Counted from the stretch's first letter, positions 11,801 to 27,200 are shown. The stretch: DNA of 64,000 nt from Cristatella mucedo (GCA_009760855.2 WPIO01000002.1:11154001-11218000); one strand, 5' to 3'. Numbers and translations: made by a program. The notes: a model not told the origin generated them from the sequence alone.

Positions 11801-14800
11801 TTTCATTCCCTTGTTTCATACTCCATTAAAATTTGCAGATTGCCATCAATTTATTCAACACATTAAGTCGATTCTCTTTTTACGAATTAAGATAATAATA
11901 ATAATAATAATAATAATGCACTTGATAAAGCGCCCTCAGAGAACTTAATCTCTCTCTAGGCACTTTGGATTTGCTGCAAAGGGAAATGCAATTGAATGGT
12001 GAGTAAAATCATGCTTGAAAAACAAACAAAATGATAAACTACCACAGTGTTGGACACGTGATCACAACATAAAAGAGAGGCAATAGCGAATCGAATTAGC
12101 AGACAGTGGCCCTAAGCTCAAACAATAAACTAGAAGATCTCACCAAACAAATAAATAATATTAATACATTTGATATAGCGCCCACAGAGAACTCAATCTC
12201 TTTCTAGGCAATTTATATTTGCTGCAAAGGAAGCACGATCTAATGGTTAGTGGTAGCATGCTCAATAAACAACAAGAATAACACGGTTAGGGGTGCAATG
12301 TGCAGGGTCAGCATGCAAGTATGTTCAAGTGGCAGCATATACAGTGTCAGTACACACAACGCACGTAAAGGTCGAATCACAGGGACCAACTAAAGTAGGA
12401 TATAAAGTAGGGTCTCGCGAATGATATGTATGCGACAGCAGAAAGGGTGACAGGCTAAGAGTTGTGTTAACAGCCAGAAAAATGTGCTGACAATCAGGAC
12501 ACGAACACTGCTACTGCACTACACTTACGAAGATTTACGGTTGTCTGGAGGTGATAGGGCTGTCTTGTTGCCTTTTGGCTTGACCTTAACACTGTTGCTT
12601 GGTGACTGTCGCGATGGTGACAAATCCCCTTGTGCCCTAGCCCGTTGCCACGAGATTTGTGAGCGGTCACGTGATCCGTCAACACGACCGTGCAGGGCTG
12701 GCAAGTCGGGCATTGAATCTTCACAACCTGCAAATATTAATCACATTAAGCAACACAACAACAAATGCTATGTGAGAACACAGCCAATGTGTAACATGCT
12801 CCCATTAATAATACCGCCATAATGAAAAGCCAGTAAACAGCAGCATTATTTTGGCATGAGCTAGGCACCGACCGTCTAAACTAAGCCGGATTAAGTTTAC
12901 TTTACCGGGAAAAAAGGAAAAGCTAGACAGCAGTATTCGTACCTATATCTCGTGGGAGCACTTTACGATCATTGTCAAACCTGTGTCGTTTGTGCAAAGG
13001 TTCTACAATGAAGAAGGCAATCAGTGCGAGAAATTCATTGAAACTTATGGGCATCTTAAGACACACAAAAGACCGGTTCCAGCAAAAACAGCTGTCGACA
13101 TAAAAATCAATGGCACAGCCACTTGCTGGCTTCCTGAAGATAAAAGGCAGAGCAAGCAAAAAGCGGCACCCAGAAACCCAGTGCACACACCGAAAAAAAC
13201 ATAAACATTACTTGAATAAATTACATGGCAATGAATTGGTATGAGAGGCCCTGATTCAACAAGTAAAAGACAAGGCAATCCTTTCTACTAGAGAATGAAA
13301 GAACTTTAGTAAACCAGTGGACTTTATAGAGCCGGTGCAGAAGCCTGAATATTACCGAGCAAGATTCTTTTCGACAACATGTTACTTCCTTCCATAAGCG
13401 AAGTAAAAAAATACTTCTTGCACAGCCTTGAGCATCTTGCACTGACCCCCCCCCAGACCTTGCCGACGAGTAATGCTGAACTTGCGCAGCGCCGTCGCAC
13501 GAGCGCCCCACGTCGGGCCACCACTTCCCGGCGATCGGTGTCGTCACTTCTGCTTTACCGCCTGCCAGCCACAGTAGACGAGTAAAGAATGCTAATAGTT
13601 TGCCTATAGCCCCATGAGAACTAAATATTTATCCAGGTACTTCGGTGTAACGGTTCCGGAAACAGCACTAAGTTGACCTTCAGGAGGTTACCATTTTTCT
13701 ATGGCCCTGCTTAAAACTAGGGGCAGGGCCTACTTCAAATGCCATAAAAATATTTATAGAAAGTCAATTAAAAACAGTCAAAATCTTCTAATTATAAAAG
13801 TAAGCTTTAAATGTAACTCTCTAATAACGGCTCCTTGCTAAAAAGTAAACCAAGGGAATCCAAGGATGCCGAACAGCAGATCGCATGGCGACAAATCAGT
13901 GTGGTGGTTTTCTCATTCCAAAATGTATGAGCTCTTTCCCAATACATACGATCCTTAATGTGACCCAGAAGATAGTTTCTCTAGCTTCTTTGTAAACAAG
14001 TAAAGATGCAGGAGTCCACTGCAAGATAACATCCCACTTGCCTCACCAACTTCCTTTCCTTGCTACCACTCTAAGAAGACTAGTATAATAATAATAATAA
14101 TAAATTTGTTCATCACCCTCAGGAACTGAATCTCTTTCTGGGCACTTACACAAATGCAGTATAGAAAGCATTCCCAAATGATTTGTGGTGACATCCGAAA
14201 GCCGCAAGCAGTGTAAGCAGGTACATGCACATGAAGGACAAATCACAAAAGACCCCCAAATACTGCAAAAAAACAGTTACGTTTTGAGCTTCTTTTTAAA
14301 TGTCATGTCAGAGGACAGTATGGCGTGCGTCGGTAGTGAGTTTCAGACTTTGGGAGAGCTTAATAATTCTCTAATCTTTGCTGATTTAACAGAATTATGT
14401 GCATAGCGGCAGAAGAGCCTTATCGGCAATGACTACCTCTTGCAGTTGGCAACAAAGAATCACCCACTGCAGGATTCGAACCCACAACCGTGGTCGTGAA
14501 GAGCAAACATATTACCTCCTGGGCTATACCCGCTATCTTCCTTCTGAGATGCATATACACTGGCTTCCAAACGTTTCTACAAAGCTGCCACCAGCACGCT
14601 ATTTTATTCAAACATGCAACACTAGTTTGAATCTAACTCTCTAGCTTTTATTGTGCAGAAAAGCTAAGGAATATATAGCAAATGTGAAGTGCCTGCAAAG
14701 AAATTGAGTTATCAGAGGATGCTATATCAAATGTATTATGATTACTACATGAAGTTTATTCGGTATAATCGATCATTTGTCGAGGCACCATGATTTTTTA

Positions 14801-17800
14801 TAACTTCGCCCACGTTTCTCTATGAATTGATGCCCACAAATCCTTCAAAAGGTCACAGAATCATCGGGTTTCATGCACCGGAGAACTCTAAACTTTAAAG
14901 CTCGTTTGACTTCGTCCCGGTGATATTCTATTGGGTTCAAGTCCACGCTTAGGCTTGGCCACTGCATGGCCTCAATTGGCTCAAAGCATTAGCCTGCAGT
15001 GTTCGTGAAAAGATGCTTAACAGCCACAGCAGTGTGCTTCGGATCGTTGTCATGCTGCCACCAGAAATCAAGCCTGCAAAGAGTGTAAGCAGATGGCAAG
15101 CCACCATCCTGCACAATGTCGACATAGACATTTTGATTCATGATTCCTTGAACCCTCTGCAGGCGCCTAACACAGCAACTTGAGAAGCAATACCATAAAT
15201 TACCCTTCTGCTACGGAATTTCACCGTCTTTGTCAGACAAACGGCCAGGTACACTGCACCCATTCGCCGGCAAACATATTTCTCCTTGTTGCAACCAAAG
15301 AGATTGAATTAGGACTCAGTCCATAGCACTCTGCTCCACCGGGCAGCTGCCCAATGCTGAGATCAGCAAGCAAAATCCAATCTTGCTTTTTTTGTGATAC
15401 ACGGTCAACAATGGCTTGCACTTGGCCACCAGTGCAGTTAGTCCTTGTTCGTTAAGCCGTCTACTCGTGGTGTTTTGGCTTACGACCGGTCAGGTAGCTT
15501 GTCAATGACTCAGGCAGTGCATTTTAGCAGCGACAAACCTGTCCTTCAAAGCCATGCTTTTGAGAAGCCTGTCCTCTCTCGGAAAAGTTACTCCAGGGCA
15601 GCGGTTCTCAACCTGTGAGTCGCGACCCCTTTGGGGATCGACCCTTTCACAGGGGGTCGCATAAGACCATCGGAAAACACGCATTCCCACATTTCGCACA
15701 CAATAATTGTATGGTTGGGGGTCGCCACAATATGAGGAACTGTATTAAAGGGTCGCAGCATTTGGAAGGTTGGGAACCCCTGCTCCAGGGCGACCCGAGC
15801 ACGGCAGCGACTCTGTGCTACCATAGTCCAGATGTTTCCTAATAATGCTCCTGACAATACCCTCTGATATCTTCAGCCGTCTCGCGATTCCTCGGTTTTA
15901 ATGGCCATTTCTGTGTAGCGACTTCAAAATAGGTCTTGTATCCTCAGAAAGCTGTGCAACTGGCGGCATGCTCTGGTCGCGTAATGACAGGTCAATATGG
16001 CAGGGACTGGCCCAAACGGGTCGAGGAGACATCCAGGTACCTTAACGTTGGCCAATGAACCGTCGGTGACGAAATAGTTGAAAGATAGGTTCTGCTTGAT
16101 GGCATCCCCAAGGGGTGTTGTGGTCACGTGATCACGCCTTCCCATCTGTTTACACGGGAGCCGTTGACTCGGTTGGCGGCGAATGCAGTTACTCACTAAC
16201 CCAAACGCACCAAACTGCAATTAATGCCGATGTTATATTATATCATAGAGCATAATGGATATTAGAAGAAGTTAGCCGAGTTGGTCATACCACATTTAGA
16301 CCAATTTGTTACGAATAAGGTGGTATGCAAAATTAAGGTACAAGTTAAGGATAATATCAATCATAGTAGTTAGAAGTTAGAATGTTTGTAGCAGCCTGGG
16401 AGAACTAAATCATTTTCTTGGCACATCAAGAACATGGGCTGAAAACGAAGCTTATCAGGTTAATTTGTGGCATCCAAGAGCATATGCATGTCTCTTCACA
16501 TATGCCGTGAGCAGCTAGTGGGTTTTTTCTTTCGATTTACTATCTATTCAGCAGAGAGAAAGTTAGCGAACTCAAACGGAAGTTTACAAATAAACGGACT
16601 AATTTACCGGTAGTGCACTTGTATCGAAGTATGCTCACATTTTGCAATTCCCCTTACTACTCTGGGCTTCCGTAAAAAAATAAGTAGGTAGCTAACTCGG
16701 AGAAAATGGCCCCTAAGAGTGAATTTGAAAGAGTACAACGAAATAACAGTACATGTGCACATAAATCCTACCAAACCCGGCATTATTGTAATAGCATGAG
16801 TTTGAACAGCATACATGACAGCTGGGACAAGCTCTATACAAGATCCATGACAGCATAATTTGGACATAGCAAACAGGCAAACTTTAAACAGGTCAATATT
16901 GACATGAAGTTGCGCAACCACTGTTAGCAACCACTTAACTCACCCTCTCTAGCAACGTTTTAACTAACCACTTGCAAATATCCAATGTTGGTTTGGGGCT
17001 GACTGAAACAGCCTTGTGAGGCAGCTTTCATTCCACTGCCCGTGGGCCATAAAGAGTTATTAGCTACAGGGCTTGAACCCACGATTTAGGCCATTATTGT
17101 ACTATCGGACTGCTGGGATATGTCTAACCCTCCCCAAGCTCCAAGAATATTCAAAAAAGGATCCACTGATGCAATGTGAACAAAGTTTACTCGTAATGAG
17201 CATTCTACTTCATTTCATCCCACAGGTGTACTCGGTGAAATTATGTCAACGAGTTGGTCTGGCCATTCCAATGATATAAATCGCTCGAAGCAAAAGTCTT
17301 CAGTATGATTATTTTATTGCAAACTTCTTGGTTGTGTAGTTTGGCTTGTCATCCTTCTTGAAAATGAAACTCTTGACGATGCAATATTAGGCTAAGCTAG
17401 GCAAAGTTCTGAGGCCGTTGATGTCTTGGATCATGACAGCTGATGCAAGGAATACTATGCAACATTCCCATCTGCAGTTCTAAAAAGCTGCCTCATACTG
17501 CGATATCTTTTCTTCTGTCATTATTTTGAAGGCAGCAACAAGAGACCAATTCATACTGCCACGTTTGGAATTACCAAGCTTCGTCAACTTAAAAACCTCC
17601 CTCCAGATTTCGAAGCTCCAATCTTCACATGAACCCTGCAGATTTTTTGCAGCCAACGGCAGACGACCAGTTTTCTACTTCTCGGAGAGCAAAGGTTTCT
17701 GTTTTGCTATCCGAGAGAAAATCCCTGATCCGTTTAGATGTTCCTGCTTAATATAATATACTTAAAATAATATACTATAATAATAATATAATATACTTAA

Positions 17801-18183
17801 TATATTTTATATATTATTTATTATTATTATATATATATTTTATATATTTTATTTTATTTTATAATATACTTAATATCCACAAACCTAAAAGCTTGTGAAG
17901 CAAGCATGGGCAAGGCCAAACCAAGAACTTTAAAACACCTATTTAGGACAGCATTTAGTGGGTCCCTGTGATTCGTCCTTTATGTGCTTATGTGTGCTGA
18001 CACTGTGCATGCTGCACTAACCACATTTGCATGCTGACCCTGTGCATGTCACCCCTAACCATGTTATTCATGCTGTTTGTTTATAAAGCATGATATTACT
18101 CATCATTCAATTGCATTTCCCTTTGCAGCAAATGTAAAGTACCTAGAGAGAGATTGAGCTCTCTGAGAGCGCTTTATCAAGTG

Positions 18184-18220
<37 letters not shown>

Positions 18221-21200
18221 AGACCACTGAGCTCGGCTTTCTAACAGCCTGTCTTCCTGGTTGCAGTAACAAATGGACGCCCGTTTGCTCAGCACTGTCC
18301 CCACTACCGGTATATGACACCTTTCACAGGTTCTAAAACTGTGCACACGACAAGCCTAAAACAACTTGTAAATTGCTAGGTTCGACTGCAAAGTATGCCT
18401 TCGTATTTATAAACTCGGTAAACTCAGTGGCCCAATCCTATGTGTGCTGTCCGAACCGGACTGCATAACAAAACGAATAGCATATCTGTTTTTAATTTCA
18501 TATTAGCACACGTGCTGATTTGCCCATAACTAAGAGGTACTTATAATTGATGTGAAAAGCTCCAAAGCAGGTGTAGTCATTTCAAAATAATGTAGAGGTA
18601 AAATATGCCATCAAAAAGATACTTACGCAAATATGGGCTGCAACTTTCACAAAACAATATTGAGAATGGCTTTATTGGTACATCATGTCACTGAGATTTG
18701 AGTTCAGTTTAAGATCAATTCCTACTAATCGCCTAAACAATGGGTCGATAATGCTGGGTTCAAGTGAACGAATATTAGAATAGAGATGCACAAAGCATGA
18801 ACGCTAAAGGTTAACAAAGCTGCAAGCTCTGAAACCCGTGGACCACAGCAGATGGCACATTAACTCACCCTCGTGGTCAGAAGATGCTCGTTCTCTCTCG
18901 TGTGACCTCGGCCTCTGCCTGTTCATGGCTGATACATCATCAAACCTTGCCTCACTGCCCTGCAATACATGCATACATGCTATAACTTACTCCGACCTGG
19001 ATTCAGCATATGAGCAAGGTACGAAGCAAACACAATGTACAACTCTCTTGCACGTGAGCAACTAAAAAGTCAGAGCAGAGGCTGGGGCTGGGAGAGAGAG
19101 ACAAGAGACAATGAGACAGAGAGGACAAAGAACTGAATAGGAAGACCAAGCAAGGGAGGAAAACAAGGGACAGAGGAAGGATGAGCGATTGAAGAAGAGG
19201 GAAAAAGATGCAGGGAGGAAGAAGAGGTTGCGTGAAACCCTGTGTTCCACAAAATATGACATTGGAAAAGCAACACGGAACTTCATAACTACTATCCATT
19301 GGGAGGACGAGAAGGAGGGAGGGAGCTACCTCACGCCTTCCACCTGGTGGTGATGGAAGGCCATCGCCATCTCTCAGCCGTCGAGGAGATAGTGGCGATC
19401 GCCTTGGCCCACTGCCTTCACCACTAGCAGGGCTCCTAGGTCTTTTCCTTACTTGATCTTGCCTGAAACGTATTTTCAAAAGGTTACAACAGGTCTGCAA
19501 TGCATTCACAGCAAGGGACAGCAAGAGATTCCTAGTTGCCAGAAATTGTACTTCAAAGAAAGACAAATCGACGGGTGACCAAGGCTCTTCTTTTAACAAC
19601 TACCTAAGCTCAAAAAAGCCCATTTTGCACATGTTCAGCACCAGCTCATAAAAGGTTCAAAACTATTGAAGACCGGGTAATCGTGCAACTGCGATTTCTG
19701 GTAAACAATGCACTAAGAAACCTTACGAAAACGTTCCCACAGTCTGGGCTTATGCTGAATAAGCCTAATAATGTGCCAGAAAGATTATTAAAAAGAGTAA
19801 TGGGACAGCAAAAAGCTAACTTAGCGCTACATAAGGAAAACACTGCTAGTAAAGCTGTGGATATGCGACCGTGCGATGGCATTGCATGGGAGACATTCTG
19901 AGTATGAAGCTAAGTAGATGCCAAAGATGTCAACTACTGAGTATTGTGAGCCAAAACCAAACTATAGCTATTAAAAAAGGTGTGCAGCAAAATGACTAAC
20001 TACTGAATTTTTCTTCAATGATATACACGTGTCCATACTACAAAAATCGTTTCATAATGTTACTTAATTCCTTGCTAATCTTAAAACGCTGCTCAGTGAT
20101 GTTAATTCCTGTCTGAGTCGTCCACATATTTCATAGCTTTGAGCAATTTTCAGTTTATACCTGCACACATGCAAAAGGGGATACTTCAAAATGTTAGTGA
20201 TCTTCCAAAAACCATGACCACATCAAAAGTTGGAAGTGGCTTCAGAAGCTGCTAAAACTTGGTCTCTGGGTTCGCAAGCGAGCAAATCATACTGATGACA
20301 CAACAGTTGGCCCTAATAATACTAGTGATAAGAATCCTGTCTTGCTTGTGGTATTACTTTGGTAACCTATAGTTTGCTAAACATCGCAACTGTTAGGGCT
20401 TCATAGCCAGTCTCAGGGTGAGAGGAACTTCGGACCGTGAATGTACTAAAATCCTCAACGTACAGATGTATGTAACACGCTGTCCAAGAAAGGGAACTGA
20501 ACTAAGTTCTAACAATGAATATACCAACTCTCAGTAATGGGTCAAACCTCACTCAAGAGACCGCGGCCTCACAGAAAGCAGTAGCCAAGACTGGTGAAGA
20601 AAACAAATCGCCAGTATTACCTGCTACTACTAAGACGCCTAGTACTTTCAGAGACCTCTCCATCCTTGGAGCCAAGCTCGCCGTGCAGCAAACTTCTTCG
20701 GGACATGTCCCGACCAATGATAGGTCCTAAAAAAATGCAAGCAGCTGAGACGGCAATCTGCTATGGGAATGAGTGCCGAAGAATTTCGCCACGACCAGCC
20801 AACGACCCTGCAACATTTGCATTATCGGTCTAGTGCTAAACCGATTGAGTAAACAAAATATACTGTTCGTTGGCACTCGACCCTTTTACGGAATGCCAAC
20901 AGCTAAAACATCCAAGGATGTACACAGGTTAATGGATGAGATGCTAGGACTTTAGTCGGATGCACGACCTCCACTGGGGTATTGCAGTTGCTTTATCAAT
21001 CTGGCTGTCGGTTCATCCACGTTTACATTTAGACATTTACATTTAGACATTTACATTTAAATATTGCACAATGCCGGCAGGGCAATAACTGCTTGTGATT
21101 TGGACTAAATGCATCACGTTGCAAAAGTAGTCCAATGGTAAATAATTTGTTGTACTTATAATAGAAGATGCACTTGCTATGTATGCCACCATAACCCCCA

Positions 21201-24200
21201 TTGATCTGCAATCTTTAGGGTTCTCGATCAGCCTGCCGTACCCATATGAAAATGTCTGGCAGGCATGCAGTCAATATTGCCACTACCGGTAAATCCAGTG
21301 CCTGCAAGACATATGACTACTAGTCCACAATCTGCTTTTGACTAATTCCCCAGGTCATTTGCCGGGACTTGGCACAGTCCTCGCATGCCATTTGCATGTC
21401 ACAAACCTCAAATCAAATATACTAAGATAGTACCTCAAACAATCCAATTATCCCACGAACACTAGGGTCGGCATTTTCAGCAAAAAATTTCAGCAAAAAA
21501 TCCAATCCAACCCAAAAAAATACAATCCCACTTCACTGATGTCACATCCCCGTCTTGTACTAGGGGAAGTGGTCTGAGCAAATGAGACAAATGAAGCAAA
21601 AGCAATCCACCATGGTTTTGACAGTCAACTGCCAAAGCTGTGCAGAACAAAACTGCTGATGACCCGTGGCACGCATAGAAAAGAGGCTTATTTACACCAA
21701 GAAAAACGCGTGAGTCCGCGCAAAAACAGCACAACCAAAAAATGCTTACATAGCTATTTAAAGCGATCGAAAGTTTTAAGCAGCTATTTAAAACAATCAG
21801 AATGCCAATATGGTCATTCTAACCTACCTCGACCAATCCTCATCCGGCCACGACCCCTAGCAAAAGGACCAGAGCGATCGATATCACGACCTGCAAACGA
21901 TTATAAGCAATCGGTAGAGATCGAATAGCACCAAAAAACCTATAAGAAAACATCAGCATCTATCATAGCTGACAAAGTTGCAAAAAACCAATTAACACAA
22001 ATACTCTTGGAGCAGGACAAGGCGTATGCGCAAGAAAGATGGCCCAAGGGAAATATAGCAGCATACGGCACACACGCCACAGGACAAAGGTATACCCCTG
22101 TTGCCGTGCATACCAAGTGGGGGTCCTTGCAACAGTCCACCACCAAATTTGCGTCTCCCATTCCCCGAATCTTTCTCCTCTCGATCAAGCGAGCGGCGCA
22201 TGTGAGTTCCACCACCGGAGGGCAATAGTTTGTGACTACGTTCCGAGCCCTCTGGATAGGCAGATGGTGGCAGCAGCCTTCCGGAATCGCCGAATCCATG
22301 GGGAGGTGGGGGACTGCTGAATCTTGCAGATGAGCGCTGGAATGGCCTGTCCTGTGTAGTCTTGCGCTCCGATCCATACTTTGGTCTCAGCTCACCAGAA
22401 GGCTGCCGTTCTCGTTCTGTGGAATTATGAAGTGGTGCTAAGGCGCTATTGAGAAACTGCACACATGGCAGTTCTTACATCACACAGTGCCCTAGCGGCT
22501 GTCAGCAACTGACAGAATGTGCATTCAACAGACAAAAACGAAGCAGGTCAAACAATCCACCTCGACGATAGCTCTCCGGTGATCGGTGTGGCAAGAGTAA
22601 CGTTAGATCTCGCAGGTCCCTTGGCAGCGGAGGTAGCAACAGGCGAAGGCTATCATGGGGAGAGCGGGCTCTGTAGTCGGGTATAGGCAGCAATGGCCTG
22701 CTTGCATCGCCACGATGGTACTTCGGTGGCGAGGAGTCGCGACGGCGAGCAGGAGAGCCAGGTGGAGATCGCCTGCTCCTGCTGAACGGTTCTGTAAGTG
22801 GCAGCTCCCGTTCTTTATATCGAGACGATTCCTTTTGCTGGAACGTTAACGGATACAGTTGATGAATCGCCAGCAGAGTGACTCCATGCAGAAATGGTAT
22901 TGCTCGATTTGCGGTCCACTTTTGCATATGGGCATCCTCTTACATGGCTGGATGCTCTCTCGACATGCTTGAAAAACTCGCTCGGAAAAGGTGCATGAGA
23001 TAGCAGCCCAAAACCATGTGGTGAAAGGGGCCTGTCACCTACAACAAATGATATCGGTGCAGTGAATAAAGCACCTAATTCTGAAGTGCTGTCATATGTG
23101 GTGAACCTGGATACATTAACATAAATCATTTTTAATACGAAAAAGGCTTTAAACAAGAACGCATAATTCAAATGTCATCTTTCAAGACCAACTCAACCAC
23201 AAAGCTAAAAGCGAGCACATCTAGGCAAATAATATCAACATTGGTAACGACGGACAATCATATCAAGTCACATATATATGCCGGAGACTGATATAAATAA
23301 CCTGCACTCTTAATGAGTGCATATATGCTTACAAGCTGGCACCTCTCTATCCAGATGGAACCATATAATTGGCATATTGCTACACTACAAGACAAAGCTA
23401 TGAGGGCCAAACAAATGCTTGAATTGCAGAATTAATAAGTTCAAATTAAGATTTATAGCCAGTAATACAATTTCATATCCCAAATAATCAAAATAAGTTA
23501 TTCACAATGTATGCAGCTTAAAATTAAACACCGTTGGAGTACTTGGCCAAACCCTCTTCTAGAATTTTGCAGTAGTTCTAATTATGGGGTCTGAAATCTG
23601 CCGTTTAGCCTTCTCAAGAGGCCGTGGATTCTTGGGATGAAATAATGCGCCAAAATCCATGCAGATGCATGCTCGTCGGATGAGTTGGTATTTTTGTGTC
23701 AGTTATACACCACTAGGCTCACTTAGTTGCTCAAGAATATTTTTCCGAAAACAATCCTAGGGCCCAATCAGGCTGGTCGTCTGATGAGCCAGTTACCGTG
23801 TTATGACACTGATTTCGAGGTTACACGTATATGAGCCGTCTCAAAGTATATTTATGCATAGACCGTTATAAAAAACTAGTTCAGTAATTCAATAAGCAAA
23901 TGTATCTCTATGCAACATGAATCAGGCTCAACAACTTGAGTAATATGCTGAGCTTAAAGGATGAAGCAGTTTTTGTGAGTTTCAAGACTCGCACTTCTAT
24001 CAGAGTACATTTAGAAAAAAAAAGAACAGAATCAGCATGCTAAAATGTAATTATGAGAATTGGGAAAGGTAACTCTGGAAAGGTAACCCTGGGAAAGAGA
24101 ACTTATAGTCTCAAGTGCAATTCTAGACTTCAAATATTTCAAACAAAAACCCTATACAATTTCTGTTACCGTGTGTCCGTGTACTCCGAAGTTCAATAGA

Positions 24201-27200
24201 GCTTGAAGACCTGTATAGCAGAAAGTCTATAGGCTAGAAGAAAACTACCTTGTACAAGAGCATCAATAAAGATAGCACTATAATGCTAAGCACAGCAAAC
24301 CCTGAGCATACAGAGACCAGGACTACAGATGACTAAGCCAGGTAGGCTAGGTAGGGTATGCAGAATGACCGATATACAAGGGTGTGCAGAAATGGGCACT
24401 TCGGAATGGAATCTCACGTGAAAGAAAAGCAAACCGATCAAGCTGCTAGACCGACCACCTTAAACACCTGGAAAAAAACAGGTGCATCGACTCATTAGCA
24501 CCAAGAAATGTAGAACTTATTTAAAAGGCTATTAGTTTCAACGTCCGTTTTGCTTGTTTTCACAACAGTTAAGTTTTCCACAGCACACGGGCTAAGCCAG
24601 CAAAGCAAAAGCACCGTAGGAATCCGACGATCAAATCATTGCACCTACCATCCCGTGGTGGAAGCGGATAGAATGGTGGCAGTGGAGGGAACAATAGCTG
24701 TGGCGGTAGAAGTGGAGGTGATCGGCGATCATCCTTCGTTCCACGGTGGGTCTCGGTGCGGCGCTTGCCTTCATATGGTGAGCGTGACCTGGCCCGCGAA
24801 TGGCCATCATCATCTCGTCGTGCAGTGCTCTCCTAGAGAGATACCAATCAAAAATACATTGCAAGAATGTCCGAAACAGCTTCCACCAGCTCCTTCAGTC
24901 ACTTCAATATGCCAAAAACCTTCAATTTAACCAATCAAGCATTACTACTGGTCGGCCCTAGAAAGGCAACAGACGAACCTACACTCGAGCGCAGAAGTAT
25001 CAGCGACCCCTCCTTTGCGATGAGTAGTGGGCATCCGACCGTGAGCATGTAAACAGACACAGAATGAAAGTGCTCACTAAAATTAGTTCCTTTTATGCTG
25101 GCGTTTTCATATACCACTATATACAACAGGAAAAGAAGAAGAAAATGCATCTTCGACGATTAAATTCGTTTAAACTGGCGGATTTCCGCGTTTTATAGAA
25201 TGGTGATAACTACTACACTGCTTGCTTCTGGCGGGTCTTAGGCGTATGCAGAAATACAAAAGCTAGAACGACCGATAATTCTTGTTTCTGTCCTCAAGCT
25301 ATCACCGTTCGGCATGCCTAACAGCGGGAAGTTGATGCCTTCACGAAGGGCCAATTGTGTAATCTGCACCAAACCGGACTTCACAACGTAGCAATCGCTA
25401 AAGAATTTCGAACTGGTGAGACTACGGTGAGGTATAACCTGAAGACAATAGTCACGACTGGTGCCATGGATAAGACAAAGAGACCTTACCACCCACGTGT
25501 CACCACAACCCCAGGGATTGGCTGATAAAAAATATCGACTGATTTAACAGCGACGTTTGTATAGCAGCAGAAAGGCTTCAACGGCTATCACCACTACTTT
25601 CACTTGGCAATACAGGACCGCCTACTACAGGATTCTAACCCACGACCTCGGTTGTGAAGAGCAAACACCGTGACTGCTGGGCTATCTCTTAAAGAGCTAA
25701 GCTTTGAACCATCGTTCACCTCACCTGGGAGTTCTCAGGCTCAAAGCCCTCAGGCTGCAACCAGGAAGCTAGTTGGTAGTGACACGATTAGGAGGCTACT
25801 TTATGGACAATGTATATTTGCTCCAATAAAAAAAAGCCGGACAAAGCAAGAGTCCTCCAAGCACAAAGCGGCTCGTTTGCAGGGGCCAGGGCACGAACAC
25901 ACAGCAGCCACGAAGACTGGGGCAAACTTAGACGCAGTAACAAGAGTAAATTCGTCATTTTTGGCAATTGCAAACACAAGCAGTACGTGCGTGGCCGCCC
26001 CATGTTTTAACGATAACTGCCTTCAGAAGACGATAACATTTGGTGGCAAAGGGGTCATGGTCTGGAGATGCTTCTGTAGGGACTAGGCTAGGCATTCTGA
26101 ATCGGATGCCTGGCATTATGACGCAAGACATTTATGTAGAGCTACTCCAGAACGTTGCAGTATCCCGTGCAATAGGGTTTCGCGGAAAGAATTTCATATT
26201 CTAGCCGGACAGTGGCCCTGAGAACTAGACTAAGTGTGCTTACTATATTTTCACATCACCTCTGAGTTTGGTTTACTGCCTATTGAAGTGGCGTTCTCCG
26301 GTAAGCCGTGATGGCTCACTAGGTAAAGCAGTTGGTTTTCAAGACCTCGGTCCCGCGGTTCGGTGAGCGATCCTTCATTGCCACTTCAAGTGGTGGTGAT
26401 AGCCGCAAAGGCTCTTCTGTCGATATACAAATGAGGCTGTTGAATCAGCTCGTATTGAATATTCATGGTATGAAGTAGATAGAAGGCTCCGAGCACAGAA
26501 GGGTCACCTCACATCTAATGACTTGCTTTTCTCTTTTCTTAGGTTACAAGACGCCTGGAGAACGATAACGCTGGGTATGCGTGACCACTTTGTTGCTCTA
26601 TGCCTGAGTGACTAAGACAGATGATTCCTAATCCTGTGGGTGAAACTTGTTTTTAGTACTAGAGATTATTAAATTTGCACCGAAACTTTCCTTGTCATGT
26701 TAGGTAGGTTTACTTTATATACCGACTAATTACAGTGTGGTATAGTAACGTTTTTCCTACCAGAATCAAAACTTTGAGGCTCTGGTGGCTTATTAAGCTG
26801 CCTCACCAATACTCCAGCACTCGAGTGTCTATACCACTAAAATACTATTTACACTACCAATACAGTATCAACTAGTCTATTAGCCAAGTACTTTAAAAAG
26901 CCACAATGGCTGGTTTTATCTCAGTTAAAGTAATACTAAAGCAAAAAACAAGCCAAAAATGAGAAGAAAACAATGGCATCACAAACAATCAAAATGACAA
27001 TGCAAATTTTGTCTAACGTACTCATTTACTCTTTCAAACCCCACTGTGACCCAAGTAGCAAAAATGCTAAGAACCATATAAACTTGACGGATAACAAGAT
27101 CATTGGTCCCAAGTGAAGCTCTGAAACCTGTCACCTGTCCACCACAAATCGCTCACGAGACTGACTAGACAAGAGCCAGAATGTAAAGCTCCGAAAAACC

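Noticed and set aside
12494-12733. Alternative minus-strand frame over exon 17 (Cys/His-rich, looks finger-like)
   Set aside because: It is a shadow of exon 17 in another frame; the spacing does not match a known finger and only the other frame joins its neighbours.
13221-13547. GC-richer minus-strand frame as a further ZC3H13 exon or retropseudogene
   Set aside because: No RS-type or conserved residues, and exons 16 and 17 already join in phase without it.
18143-18346. Asn-repeat protein
   Set aside because: The Asn run is the ATT microsatellite of a LINE tail read on the minus strand.
19003-19286. Hydrophobic Leu/Ser/Phe-rich minus-strand frames
   Set aside because: Caused by an AG-rich (GGAGAGAGAGACA type) intronic tract read on the CT strand.
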